DNA of 17,223 nucleotides. It comes from an uncultured Lachnospiraceae bacterium (GTDB lineage Bacteria > Bacillota > Clostridia > Lachnospirales > Lachnospiraceae). Position 1 is the stretch's first letter, and every line of letters begins with the position of its first letter. Both the position numbers and the translations under genes were made by a program. This document shows positions 5,117 through 13,074 of this stretch, piece by piece. Under the pieces are notes generated by a model that saw only the letters and a list, made by a program, of their open reading frames with translations, was not told where the DNA came from and ran no database searches. The stretch lies in the NCBI GenBank assembly GCA_910585075.1, contig CAJUED010000070.1, positions 1 to 17,223 on the forward strand, read 5' to 3'.

Positions 5117-6910
5117 ATGAACCTGACAAATTTTTTAAAACAGACGGATACCCTTGCGGCGCAATATTCGGCAGCTCAGCTTACAGCTTTCATTCATGAT
5201 ATTGGGCGTACCCTTCCGGAACACTACAGGGAAGATTTTCTGGAAAGATTAAGAGCAGCAGGGGCGAAAACAGAAAAAGTATCAAACAAAAATAAGAGTA
5301 TATATATTGCGTTTGAAGAACAGTACGGTCTGATTCGAAATAATTTAAAGAAAATTGATGCACAGGAGGTTGCCCTTGAGAGTATATTGAATGAGGAATA
5401 TGACGACTGGTATGACAATGACAGTGAAGAATTTTATTATGAGGACAACAGCGGAATTTCGGACATGCTTGCAGACGCATGTGAGTTTGTACATACCTGT
5501 ATGGATACGGAAAAGTATAAAGAGGGTTTTGAAGTTGGGAATCAGCTGTTTTCAATGGCGATTTTGTGCGAAAGCGAGTATGGGGATGAGAAATTTTCTA
5601 TCGGGGATGTGGCATATCATGAGTTGTTGAATTGTGATTTGAAGCAGGTTATTCTTGACACGGCGTACTGTGCATATCATGCTGTGCCGCTTGGGGAGCG
5701 GCCTGAGGCGTTATATGGAGTTATTGCAAATGCCCATGAGGATGCAATCACTTTAGAAGCGATTATGCAGCATGGGGATGAGGAATTACCTGATCTCGAG
5801 GATTTTCTGACGCTTTGGATTTCATATCTTGGCGATAAGACAGAACATGAGGCGGACTGTCTCATTGCTGAGGGGGTGGGATTATTAAATGACGTCTCCC
5901 TGGCTTTGCAATATGCGGAAAAATATGCGGCTATCCATCCGGGATTATATTTGAAAATATTAGAAAGCGGGAAATATGTGGCGAATGATATGGTATCAAC
6001 GGGAATGCGGGCAATGGAGTTGATACCAAAGAAATATACAGCACGCAGCCGGGCGGCGCTTAAGACGGCTGAGTATGTGCTGGAAGCAGGCGGGGATGCG
6101 CTTCTGCTTGAAAAGTGTTATTTTGCCGCATATGAATCTGATACATCCGCGCTTAATTATCTCCGGGCGTTTTTGAACGGCTATGGAACCGGAAGGAAAA
6201 GGGAAGAACTCCAAAAGGTGCTGGGAAAATTGTCCATAGATAAAAACGATTATTTTTATGGGATGTATGAAGGAAGCTCATCCTACTGTGAAAGGGATGA
6301 AAATAAGCAGAGCGGCAATACGGTTTTACTGCTCAGATTTTTGGATGGTCAGTTCGCAGGGGTATTGGATAAGGGGCTTAACAAGTCGGAAGCCTTAGGA
6401 TGGTCAGGAACTTTTATGAAACAGGGAATAGCGCTGTATCTGTTATATCTGTATGAGGACCTGAATGAGAATCCGGATGAGGGACAGTGGAATGATAAGG
6501 GAATAGCTGCAATGGAAGGCCTTGTAAAGGAGGCAATGAGATTTTCGGCGGAGGAATACCGAAAAGGTACTTGTGGGCTCGAGAAGCTGGGAGAGAACAC
6601 GTTGTTTCGTCGGTTGTTTTTAAAATGGAAGTCTATGGTACGGATGGAAGACGGCGTCAGGGAGCGTGCAGTCAAAAAGATAGAGGCCTTGCTTGAAGTG
6701 AGGACAGAGGGGATTATGAATGCAAACCGCAGAAATTATTATGGAGAATGTGCGGCGTATATTGCCGCCCTGGGCGAGGTGTGGGAGTCTCTGGGAGAGA
6801 CGGGCGCAAAGCAGCGGTTTATGACAATGTATAAAGACAGATACTCCAGAAGAAGCGCATTTCGGGAAGAAATGCGAAGATTTGGATGGATAGATGTCAG
6901 GAGAAAATAG
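5117..6910 (+). CDS. Large alpha-helical repeat protein, SWIM-associated-like, function unknown
   Basis: A 597-residue soluble protein without signal peptide or membrane segment. It opens with a helix pair (LAAQYSAAQLTAFIHDI, ending with LERLRAAGA). An acidic, tyrosine-rich linker at residues 93-112 (EEYDDWYDNDSEEFYYED) follows, then repeated TPR-like helical hairpins (LQYAEKYAAIHPGLYLKILE, LKTAEYVLEAGGDALLLEKC). The C-terminus (AAYIAALGEVWESLGE, then SRRSAFREEMRRFGW) resembles the end of helical regions found in SWIM zinc-finger proteins, where a closing RRxAFxEELRR motif is common. No SWIM cysteine/histidine motif is present. Its own terminator follows, so it looks monocistronic. The ribosome binding site (AAAGGG 5098-5103) is 13 bases from ATG, weak, hence the start is less sure. 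Scaffold or interaction role only by analogy. Confidence 0.7.
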   Translation: MNLTNFLKQTDTLAAQYSAAQLTAFIHDIGRTLPEHYREDFLERLRAAGAKTEKVSNKNKSIYIAFEEQYGLIRNNLKKIDAQEVALESILNEEYDDWYDNDSEEFYYEDNSGISDMLADACEFVHTCMDTEKYKEGFEVGNQLFSMAILCESEYGDEKFSIGDVAYHELLNCDLKQVILDTAYCAYHAVPLGERPEALYGVIANAHEDAITLEAIMQHGDEELPDLEDFLTLWISYLGDKTEHEADCLIAEGVGLLNDVSLALQYAEKYAAIHPGLYLKILESGKYVANDMVSTGMRAMELIPKKYTARSRAALKTAEYVLEAGGDALLLEKCYFAAYESDTSALNYLRAFLNGYGTGRKREELQKVLGKLSIDKNDYFYGMYEGSSSYCERDENKQSGNTVLLLRFLDGQFAGVLDKGLNKSEALGWSGTFMKQGIALYLLYLYEDLNENPDEGQWNDKGIAAMEGLVKEAMRFSAEEYRKGTCGLEKLGENTLFRRLFLKWKSMVRMEDGVRERAVKKIEALLEVRTEGIMNANRRNYYGECAAYIAALGEVWESLGETGAKQRFMTMYKDRYSRRSAFREEMRRFGWIDVRRK

Positions 6911-6915
6911 GTGTG

Positions 6916-6954
6916 AAAACAGGGCCGGTTTATTTGAATCCGCTCTGTTTTTTT
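6916..6954 (+). terminator. Intrinsic terminator after the helical-repeat gene
   Basis: AACAGGGC (from 6918) pairs with GCTCTGTT (ending about 6949) with one G-T wobble, enclosing an AT-rich loop, and runs into a T tract to 6954. It starts six bases after the stop codon of the 597-residue gene and separates it from the sigma operon. Confidence 0.75.
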
Positions 6955-6984
6955 GTAACCTTTTGCCATCCCCATTTGTATTAT
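6954..6984 (+). promoter_or_regulatory. Candidate ECF-type promoter of the first sigma operon
   Basis: TGTAAC (6954-6959), then about 17 bp, then TGTATTAT (6977-6984), 38 bp before the sigma start codon. ECF promoters keep an AAC core at -35, and such operons usually transcribe themselves. The other ECF gene in this window also has TGTAAC upstream (15738). The -10 assignment is uncertain. Confidence 0.45.
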
Positions 6985-7022
6985 CAGTGAAAGGCTTTTC
7001 AAAAGAACAAAGGAGCATACAT

Positions 7023-7505
7023 ATGAAACCACCGGTGGAGGCACTAATCAAAGAATATCGGAATAATCTTTACGCCGCGGCTTTCAGCGTGTGTAAGAAC
7101 GCACAGGATGCCGAAGATGTTGTTCAGGACACATTCATTCAGTACTGGTCTTTAAAAAAGGAGTTTGAATCGGAGCAGCATATTCGGGCATGGCTGCTGA
7201 GAGTGGCAATCAACAAGGCAAAAAACAAAAACAATACTTTTTTCAGGCGCAGGGCGGTGCCGTTTGAGGATTACATACAAACACTTACCTTCGAGTCAGA
7301 GGAGTCTTCGGAGCTGTTTGAAGCGGTGATGAATCTGCCTGAAAAGTATCGTATTGTGATTCACCTGTTTTATTACGAGGACTACTCCGTAAAAGAAATT
7401 GCGGATATCCTTAAGCTGACACAGAGTAATGTGAAAGTAAGATTGTCGCGGGGAAGATTGTTACTGAGGGACGCGTTAAAGGAGGACTGGGAATATGACG
7501 AATAG
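7023..7505 (+). CDS. ECF-family RNA polymerase sigma factor
   Basis: A 160-residue sigma factor with only regions 2 and 4, the ECF layout. Region 2 spans about 7-70: LIKEYRNNLYAAAF, then DAEDVVQDTFIQYW, the conserved 2.1-2.2 block that contacts the core enzyme, then IRAWLLRVAINKAKN for -10 recognition. Region 4 spans about 101-153: LPEKYRIVIHLFYYEDYSVK, then the helix-turn-helix EIADILKLTQSNVKVRLSRG for the -35. The frame is open upstream to 6894, but ATG 7023 with AAGGAG (7010-7015) gives the standard N-terminus, and the earlier region holds the terminator and promoter. It overlaps the next gene by 11 bp, a translationally coupled pair typical of a sigma factor with its anti-sigma factor. 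Regulon not visible. Confidence 0.93.
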   Translation: MKPPVEALIKEYRNNLYAAAFSVCKNAQDAEDVVQDTFIQYWSLKKEFESEQHIRAWLLRVAINKAKNKNNTFFRRRAVPFEDYIQTLTFESEESSELFEAVMNLPEKYRIVIHLFYYEDYSVKEIADILKLTQSNVKVRLSRGRLLLRDALKEDWEYDE

Positions 7506-8091
7506 GGAAAAATACAAGAAGGCATTTTCGGCAGTTCGCCCGTCTGATGAATTTATTTGGGAGGAATCAAAAATGAGAAAAATGAAAAAACAACATATGT
7601 TAAGGACAGTGGCTGCTGCTGCGGCTGCCTGTGTGGTCTTTATGTCCGGCGCCACAGTTGCATATGCCATGGATGTAGGGGGTATTCAGCGCAGGATTCA
7701 GCTGTGGGTGGAAGGGGACTGCACCGATGCCACGATTCAGCTTCCGGGGGATGGGACATACAGTGTGACGTATACGGATGCTGAGGGGAATGAGAATTTC
7801 AGGGCCGGGGGCGGCGTTGAATTCGACGCTGACGGAAGGGAAATTCCAATGTCGGAGGAAGACCTGATAGAATCACTGATGATGCCGGATGTGGAATATG
7901 AGGATGACGGTTCCGTATGGGTATACTGGCTTGACCAGAAAGTTGACATTACGGATAAGTTTACGGATGGCGTCTGCTATGTGAAGCTTGTAAATGGGGA
8001 AGATACCATGTATGTGACAGTGAAATATAAAGGCGGTTATGCGGCGGACCGCCGTAAATATGCGGATCCCGACAGCTGGGGCACCAATTAG
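7495..8091 (+). CDS. Membrane-anchored putative anti-sigma factor
   Basis: A 198-residue single-pass protein. Residues 1-35 are a charged cytoplasmic segment (MTNREKYKKAFSAVRPSDEF) that would hold the sigma factor. Residues 37-58 are a hydrophobic, alanine-rich membrane segment ending in ATVAYAMD. The rest is an extracellular, acidic, beta-rich domain (GTYSVTYTDAEGNENF, VWVYWLDQKVDITDKF, GVCYVKLVNGEDTMYVTVKY). It overlaps the ECF sigma gene by 11 bp, the usual sign of a cognate pair, and similar genes follow ECF sigma factors in Lachnospiraceae. There is no zinc-binding HxxxCxxC motif, so it differs from the ZAS-type partner at 16275. The hydrophobic segment ending in an AYA-like site could also be a cleaved signal. 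The outer domain is probably the signal sensor; the signal is unknown. Confidence 0.75.
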   Translation: MTNREKYKKAFSAVRPSDEFIWEESKMRKMKKQHMLRTVAAAAAACVVFMSGATVAYAMDVGGIQRRIQLWVEGDCTDATIQLPGDGTYSVTYTDAEGNENFRAGGGVEFDADGREIPMSEEDLIESLMMPDVEYEDDGSVWVYWLDQKVDITDKFTDGVCYVKLVNGEDTMYVTVKYKGGYAADRRKYADPDSWGTN

Positions 8092-8218
8092 CATCATCAC
8101 ATTTATACAGGGAACGCAACCATGCATATCAATACAGATGTTGACTGACACCCAGAATTTTCTTATATAAATGTAAATATGGTGAAAAGAGTCGGAGAAT
8201 ATATGGAAAATAGCGATA

Positions 8219-8254
8219 ATATGGGACATGGCGTCTGTCATGTCCCATATTTTT
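8219..8254 (+). terminator. Strong intrinsic terminator after the sigma/anti-sigma operon
   Basis: A perfect 12-bp stem, ATATGGGACATG (8219-8230) with CATGTCCCATAT (8239-8250), an 8-base loop, and TTTT after it. The A-rich left flank makes it usable in both directions, but both neighbours are plus strand. Bases 8092-8218, between the anti-sigma stop and the hairpin, show no gene. Confidence 0.92.
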
Positions 8255-8275
8255 ATGGTATGTGGTATTTAGAAG

Positions 8276-8284
8276 TGGTATAAT
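8276..8284 (+). promoter_or_regulatory. Candidate extended -10 promoter for the histidine kinase
   Basis: TGGTATAAT, an extended -10 (TG at 8276-8277, TATAAT at 8279-8284), directly after the preceding terminator. No good -35 is visible, as expected for extended -10 promoters. It would give a leader of about 215 nt before the kinase start. Confidence 0.4.
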
Positions 8285-8504
8285 CTAACTATCAAATTAA
8301 TACTTAGCTTGAAAAATCTGTAATTTTGTTACAATGTTAATACTGTAAAAAGTAAATTTTTTTACAAACAAACTTTCACAAACAAATTCATGCCGGTGCA
8401 TAGTGTACTTTGTATATATTTCATTTGCGTGCCGCTGGCAGTATGAGGATTAGCATATCTGTAAAAGTTAAGTTGTTTGGCGGCAAAGAAGGGGCCGGGG
8501 GAGG
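8285..8504 (+). other. Long AT-rich leader of the histidine kinase with small repeats
   Basis: No gene is seen. TTAATACT occurs twice (about 8299 and 8336), an inverted repeat TGTAAAAA/TTTTTACA spans 8344-8366, and ACAAACAAA is directly repeated at 8364-8372 and 8378-8386 (14-bp period). It ends in the strong ribosome binding site GGGGGAGG (8497-8504). These could be regulator sites; no known riboswitch is recognised. Confidence 0.35.
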
Positions 8505-8510
8505 ATGCAT

Positions 8511-11153
8511 ATGGAGAGAAATGGCAGAGGCAGGATTGCCTGGGGAGATTATTTGATAGTGACGATTCTGCTGTGCGCAACGATCTTCTCGTTCGTTACC
8601 TTTGCAAAGGAGAATCAAAGACGGATACTGTGGCAGAACCAAAGGTATGCCCGTGACGCTGCAATTCAGGCGGCCGACCGGGTGGAGGATATGCTGGAGG
8701 CCAGGTCAACAACTTTGAATTTATTGTCGATCACCGTTGCAGAGACCATCAAAGAGCCATGGATAGAGACGGATTTTTTAAAGCTCTTGCAGGAGACCTC
8801 CGTTTTTGACTATGTGGAATTTATTGATGTGGATGGGCTCAATCACAATGCGGAGGGGCAGACTTCCGATTCAACGGACCGGAATAATTATTTAAAAGGT
8901 ATTCAGGGGGAAACCGGATTTCACGTAATTTTTAACTCTCGTATCACCAAGGAAACATTGGTTAACTTTTATGCGCCTGTCCGCTACCAGGGTGAGATTA
9001 TCGGTGTGTTAAACGGCATGTTCCGGGAAGAAAGTCTGCGGAAGGCCATTTCGGTGGAATCTTTTGGAGAGGACGTAAAGAGCCTGATCTGTATGAAGGA
9101 CGGAACTGTTATTTCCGCCTATGGCTACGGTTCTCCCGTGGAAAATCTGTCAGAGGCCCTTATACAGGACGGCGTATCGCCTAAGGAGTCGCTGGGAGAG
9201 ATTTGGGACGCCTTCGAGGCACGGGATGCTTTTTACGGTGGAGTACAGGGGAAGTCTGAGGATGTCAGTGTCTCGCTGGTTCCCGTTGGGGTTGACTGGA
9301 TGCTGGTACAGACTTTCCCCTCCGCCGTTACCAGGCAAATGGCGGCAGATGTGAACAGCGCCGGGATGAAGCTGGAGCTTCACCTGATTATTCTTTTCCT
9401 GGTCTATGTGGCATATCTGATTATCACAAATCTGCGCAAACGGCGTCAGCTCACGTCAGAGAAGGCCCGCCTTGGAGGGATTGTGGAGGGCTTGGTGCCG
9501 TTATTTGCAAGGCTGGTGATCATAGAGCCGGAAGGAGAGAGCTACGAATACCTGAAAGGTGCTCCGCCCCAGCTGCCGGTTAAGGGAAATCTGGCGGCGC
9601 TGAAGGATTACATGGCGTTGCACTATCTCTGTGAAGAAAATGAAGATTCTTCCGCCACGCTTCCAAGTCTGGAGGAAATTGGGGCAGCGCTAAGCGAGGA
9701 GATGCCGTATTTCCAGTATGAATACCGCATTCGCTGGGAGGAGGAACGTTGGGAGAACGTTTCTGTGTTGAGTTTACAGCAAAAGGACGGGGTGCCGGTG
9801 TCGCTGATATTTGTCATCCAGGATGTGACTGCCCTGCGGCGCAGGAAGGATGCAATAGAGCAGACCTTGCAGGATGCCTTCCATACGGCGGAGGATTTGA
9901 GACTGGCTAAGAGCGATTTCCTTGCCCGCATGAGCCATGACATGCGCACTCCTATGAATGCCGTTTTGGGTATGACATCCATTGCGCTTTCCCACCTGGA
10001 CGACAGCGCTCAGGTGAAGGACTGCCTTGAAAAAATAGGTGCCTCGGGACAGCGGCTTCTTACGCTTATCAACGAGGTTTTGGATATGTCCAAAATCGAG
10101 AGCGGCGGTATGGTGCTGGATGAGACCGGATTTGACCCGGAGGAGGAAATCGGCCGGGTTCTGGATGAGGCCAGGGCTGTGGCCATGAAAAAGGATTTAC
10201 AGCTGAACGCATATATTACATCCTTTGATCACAGGGATGTGTTGGGCGATCCTGAGCGGCTTAAGCAGGTGCTCAGAAATCTGCTGGACAATGCGGTGAA
10301 ATATACGCCTGCCGGAGGAACGGTTACATTCAGGGCGCGGGAGCTGCCTTCACGGGCACTAAAAAGCGGGTATTATGAATTTGTTGTGGAAGATACGGGG
10401 GTGGGCATTGAACCGGCCTTCCTGCCGAAGATTTTTGAGCCCTTTGTGCGCTGGGAATCCAGCCCGGGGGATTTGGGGACAGGCCTTGGGCTTCCAATTG
10501 TCCAAACCATTGTGAAGCTGATGAGCGGCGAGGTTAAAGTGGAGAGCGAACCGGGACGGGGTTCAACCTTTACCGTACATGTATTTTTTAAATTGGCGGA
10601 AGAAGAATCGCAGTATCCTTCCAAGCCAAAAGAGTCCGGTCAAACAGACATGGCAGATGCGGAGAGGACGGAGAGTGCAGAAAGCCAGGAAAGCGAAGAC
10701 AAGTCCATGATGCGCCATGAAGGGATTCGGGTGCTGCTGGTGGAGGACATTGCGATGAATATGCTGGTTGCCAGGAAAATGCTTACCAAGGCAGGCATTT
10801 TGGTGGAGACAGCTGAGGATGGCTGGGAAGCGGTTAAACTGGTGAAGGCAAAGCCACCGGGTTACTATGATTTGATTTTTATGGACCTTCAGATGCCGGT
10901 GATGGATGGATTTGAGGCTACCCGGGCAATCCGGGACCTGGGCAGGGAAGACCTTGCGCAGATTCCTATTGTGGCGGTGACTGCAAACGGTTTTCAGGAG
11001 GATGTGTCCCGGGCATGGGATGCGGGGATGAACGACCTTGTGCTGAAACCGGTGAATTTGGACAGGCTGTTGGAGGCACTGGATAAGTGGCTGCCAAAGG
11101 AAAGTCTTCCTTCGGAAAATATATCCAATCCCGTCTCTGATGAACAGGAATAA
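8511..11153 (+). CDS. Hybrid sensor histidine kinase with C-terminal receiver domain
   Basis: About 880 residues. Numbering from the upstream ATG 8505: membrane segment 13-34, extracytoplasmic Cache-like sensor about 37-285 (VNFYAPVRYQGEIIGVLNG is typical), second membrane segment 290-310, a degenerate PAS-like domain about 330-445 ending FVIQDVTALRRRK, then HisKA with phospho-acceptor H478 in MSHDMRTPMN. The ATPase has N596 in the N box (NLLDNAVKYTP), DTGVG at 630-634, IFEPF and GTGLGLPI. An acidic linker leads to a receiver with acceptor D794 in FMDLQMPVMDG and K848. All catalytic residues are present. ATG 8511 is chosen because GGGGGAGG (8497-8504) is only one base from 8505. There is no DNA-binding output and no separate response regulator or Hpt gene in the window, so the partner is elsewhere. 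The ligand is unknown, perhaps a small organic molecule. Confidence 0.93.
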   Translation: MERNGRGRIAWGDYLIVTILLCATIFSFVTFAKENQRRILWQNQRYARDAAIQAADRVEDMLEARSTTLNLLSITVAETIKEPWIETDFLKLLQETSVFDYVEFIDVDGLNHNAEGQTSDSTDRNNYLKGIQGETGFHVIFNSRITKETLVNFYAPVRYQGEIIGVLNGMFREESLRKAISVESFGEDVKSLICMKDGTVISAYGYGSPVENLSEALIQDGVSPKESLGEIWDAFEARDAFYGGVQGKSEDVSVSLVPVGVDWMLVQTFPSAVTRQMAADVNSAGMKLELHLIILFLVYVAYLIITNLRKRRQLTSEKARLGGIVEGLVPLFARLVIIEPEGESYEYLKGAPPQLPVKGNLAALKDYMALHYLCEENEDSSATLPSLEEIGAALSEEMPYFQYEYRIRWEEERWENVSVLSLQQKDGVPVSLIFVIQDVTALRRRKDAIEQTLQDAFHTAEDLRLAKSDFLARMSHDMRTPMNAVLGMTSIALSHLDDSAQVKDCLEKIGASGQRLLTLINEVLDMSKIESGGMVLDETGFDPEEEIGRVLDEARAVAMKKDLQLNAYITSFDHRDVLGDPERLKQVLRNLLDNAVKYTPAGGTVTFRARELPSRALKSGYYEFVVEDTGVGIEPAFLPKIFEPFVRWESSPGDLGTGLGLPIVQTIVKLMSGEVKVESEPGRGSTFTVHVFFKLAEEESQYPSKPKESGQTDMADAERTESAESQESEDKSMMRHEGIRVLLVEDIAMNMLVARKMLTKAGILVETAEDGWEAVKLVKAKPPGYYDLIFMDLQMPVMDGFEATRAIRDLGREDLAQIPIVAVTANGFQEDVSRAWDAGMNDLVLKPVNLDRLLEALDKWLPKESLPSENISNPVSDEQE

Positions 11154-11210
11154 CGGAGATAGAATGAAAGCATGACGTGGCTATGACGGAAATCCACCTA
11201 AGGAGCAATT

Positions 11211-12308
11211 ATGGAAAAACGAAAAGAAATAAATGACAGGCTGGTCAAGTGGATTGTTAATAAGGTAAAGACCGAATACCCGGATGACGTCAGTCTTGTA
11301 TTAATATATGGTTCCTACATTAACGGTACGGCAAACAGCAAATCTGATGTGGATTGCTATTATATTCCCAAAACAGAGCGGGGGTATGATTTGGCGGTTG
11401 ATTTTATCATAGAAGGGGTGGGATATGACATTTATCCGATTCCCTGGGAAAGAGTGGAAAGAATTGCGGATTTGCATGAAAGCATGTCCCCTCTGGTTGG
11501 TGACGTCCAAATCATATATTACAACAGCCTAAAGGATGTGGAACGCTTTGAAGCTATGCAGGCAAAACTGCAGGAAAACCTTCTGAACCATGAATATGTG
11601 AAGGAGATAGCGGTAAGGCGCTGTGAGGAGACGGGGAAGCTTTGCGACGGACTGAATGAAAGCCATAGCCTGTCACAGATTCGGACAACTGCCGGAGGCA
11701 TTATAATGACCCTTGCCGACGCGGTGGCGGTGTATCATCATGATTATTACCACTTTGGACTTAAGAAACAATTTGAGGACTTGCAAAATAAGATTCCAAA
11801 TGTCCCACGGGAAATTGTAGATGGCTATCGGAATGTAATTGAAGCGGCCATGCCCTCGGATGTGGTCAAATATACCATGAAATTGCTTGAGGATGTGTAT
11901 GTGCATTTGGGACTGGCGCCTGCTTTACAGGAAGTATGGGAGGCAGTGGAAAAGAAAAGTAAACCGGAGGAGAAGATTGTAAAAGGCGATAAAGTGGACG
12001 CTTCGTGGCTTGCTCCTTTTTATGAGGAAGTCAGCTCCACATTCAACAAAATCTATGTGTGCTGTGAAACAGGGAATTATATTTTGGCCTTCCTCTCCGG
12101 AGTATGCCTGCAGAGGGATCTGGATGATGCAAGGGAAGCGGGATGCCTTGGCTATGAACTGCTAGGTAATTTTCACTATAAAGAGCTTGATAAATTTTCC
12201 GAAAGGGCCCGGGAAATAGAAAGTGATTTGGTGCGGCTGATTATGGAAAACGGGGGACATATCAGGAAGTTTGACAGCTTTGAGCAGTTCGAAGCGGCGA
12301 AGTTATAA
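11211..12308 (+). CDS. Nucleotidyltransferase-fold protein with helical C-terminal domain
   Basis: A 365-residue protein. The N-terminal nucleotidyltransferase core carries GS at 34-35 in LIYGSYINGT, the paired acids D46 and D48 in SKSDVDCYY, and a third carboxylate, probably D73 in GYDIYPI. This is the full GSx(n)SDxD catalytic pattern of the pol-beta superfamily. Residues about 120-365 are alpha-helical, with no recognised second enzyme. Such proteins move a nucleotide onto a small molecule (as in aminoglycoside adenylyltransferases), a tRNA or a protein; the target here is unknown. ATG 11211 follows AAGGAG (11200-11205). It starts 57 bp after the histidine kinase with no terminator between, and is followed 36 bp later by another nucleotidyltransferase-fold gene, so co-transcription is likely. 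Confidence 0.82.
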   Translation: MEKRKEINDRLVKWIVNKVKTEYPDDVSLVLIYGSYINGTANSKSDVDCYYIPKTERGYDLAVDFIIEGVGYDIYPIPWERVERIADLHESMSPLVGDVQIIYYNSLKDVERFEAMQAKLQENLLNHEYVKEIAVRRCEETGKLCDGLNESHSLSQIRTTAGGIIMTLADAVAVYHHDYYHFGLKKQFEDLQNKIPNVPREIVDGYRNVIEAAMPSDVVKYTMKLLEDVYVHLGLAPALQEVWEAVEKKSKPEEKIVKGDKVDASWLAPFYEEVSSTFNKIYVCCETGNYILAFLSGVCLQRDLDDAREAGCLGYELLGNFHYKELDKFSERAREIESDLVRLIMENGGHIRKFDSFEQFEAAKL

Positions 12309-12344
12309 GGTGTGACCATAGGTTTTTTGGCAGGAGGGTGAATG

Positions 12345-12890
12345 ATGGATATTCGTGAAAAAGCGGATGAGTTGCTGTACAAGTATGACTTACTGAAACT
12401 TATCTCAAAATATGGAGATGCATATATTGTCGGCAGTTACAGAATGGGAATCATGACGTGGAATGATTTGGATTTTTACATGGATAAGTCAGGTTTGAAT
12501 GCAGAAAACTATTATCAGTTAGCGTCGGATATCCTGAAAGAAATGTTACCAATTCATTTTAATGGAGAATTGAATATTGAAAAAGGACTGGCATTTTTGG
12601 GATTTGAAACAAAAATATCAGGTGAACGCTGGAACATAGATATCTGGTGGAAGGATACGGCCCAAATTAACAATTCCATAGAGTTTGCTCATGATATTGT
12701 ACATTTGATGCAGGAAAGACCGGAGCTGAAAGATGCTGTCATGAGTATCAAGCAGGAATTGATTGCCCGCAGGCTTTATGGATTTGACAAAGGGAAAAAG
12801 CATTATCACAGTAAAGAAATTTATGATGCGGTATTCCAAAAAGGGATTCTCACTACGGAACAATTTTTGAACCATATGCAGACAGAATAA
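12345..12890 (+). CDS. Second nucleotidyltransferase-fold protein
   Basis: About 181 residues. Numbering from the alternative ATG 12342: G31-S32 in YIVGSYRMG, the acids D42 and D44 in WNDLDFYM, and D100 in WNIDIWW form the catalytic triad of a minimal nucleotidyltransferase fold. The motif differs clearly from the preceding gene (NDLDF rather than SDVDC), so this is not a tandem duplicate. The single-domain size recalls small antibiotic nucleotidyltransferases (lincosamide or aminoglycoside types), but no substrate-defining motif is recognised. ATG 12345 is preferred over 12342 because the AGGAGG (12332-12337) spacing is then seven bases. It is the last plus-strand gene before a convergent gene and is followed by a structured intergenic region with a terminator. 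Confidence 0.78.
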   Translation: MDIREKADELLYKYDLLKLISKYGDAYIVGSYRMGIMTWNDLDFYMDKSGLNAENYYQLASDILKEMLPIHFNGELNIEKGLAFLGFETKISGERWNIDIWWKDTAQINNSIEFAHDIVHLMQERPELKDAVMSIKQELIARRLYGFDKGKKHYHSKEIYDAVFQKGILTTEQFLNHMQTE

Positions 12891-12900
12891 AAAGTATGTG

Positions 12901-12975
12901 TCAAACGCTGCCCTGCTTTGTGAGACGGCTTATTGAAGCCAGACGGCGGCGCACTCTGCGAGTCAGCCCGTTTGA
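12901..12975 (+). other. Structured intergenic sequence between convergent genes
   Basis: An outer inverted repeat, TCAAACG (12901-12907) with CGTTTGA (12969-12975), encloses a hairpin GGCTT-ATTG-AAGCC (12927-12940). The inner sequence is GC-rich (about 12941-12968) compared with the flanks. It could be a REP-like palindromic unit or simply part of the terminator region. Confidence 0.35.
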
Positions 12976-12983
12976 AGGAAATT

Positions 12984-13017
12984 CGCCCCTTACATGCATT
13001 GGCACATGTAAGGGGCG
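12984..13017. terminator. Probable bidirectional terminator between convergent genes
   Basis: A perfect 13-bp stem, CGCCCCTTACATG (12984-12996) with CATGTAAGGGGCG (13005-13017), and an 8-base loop. T-rich sequence follows on the plus side (GATTTATTCTT), with a weaker T run on the minus side. It lies between the nucleotidyltransferase (plus) and the phosphorylase (minus), so it can serve both. Confidence 0.75.
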
Positions 13018-13074
13018 GATTTATTCTTGACTTGATTTGTGGGTTTTACGACATGGAAGCCGAAGGATGAACGG

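Noticed and set aside
6894..7022. Upstream extension of the first ECF sigma gene
   Set aside because: The extension crosses the terminator and candidate promoter; the standard sigma N-terminus and ribosome binding site are at 7023.
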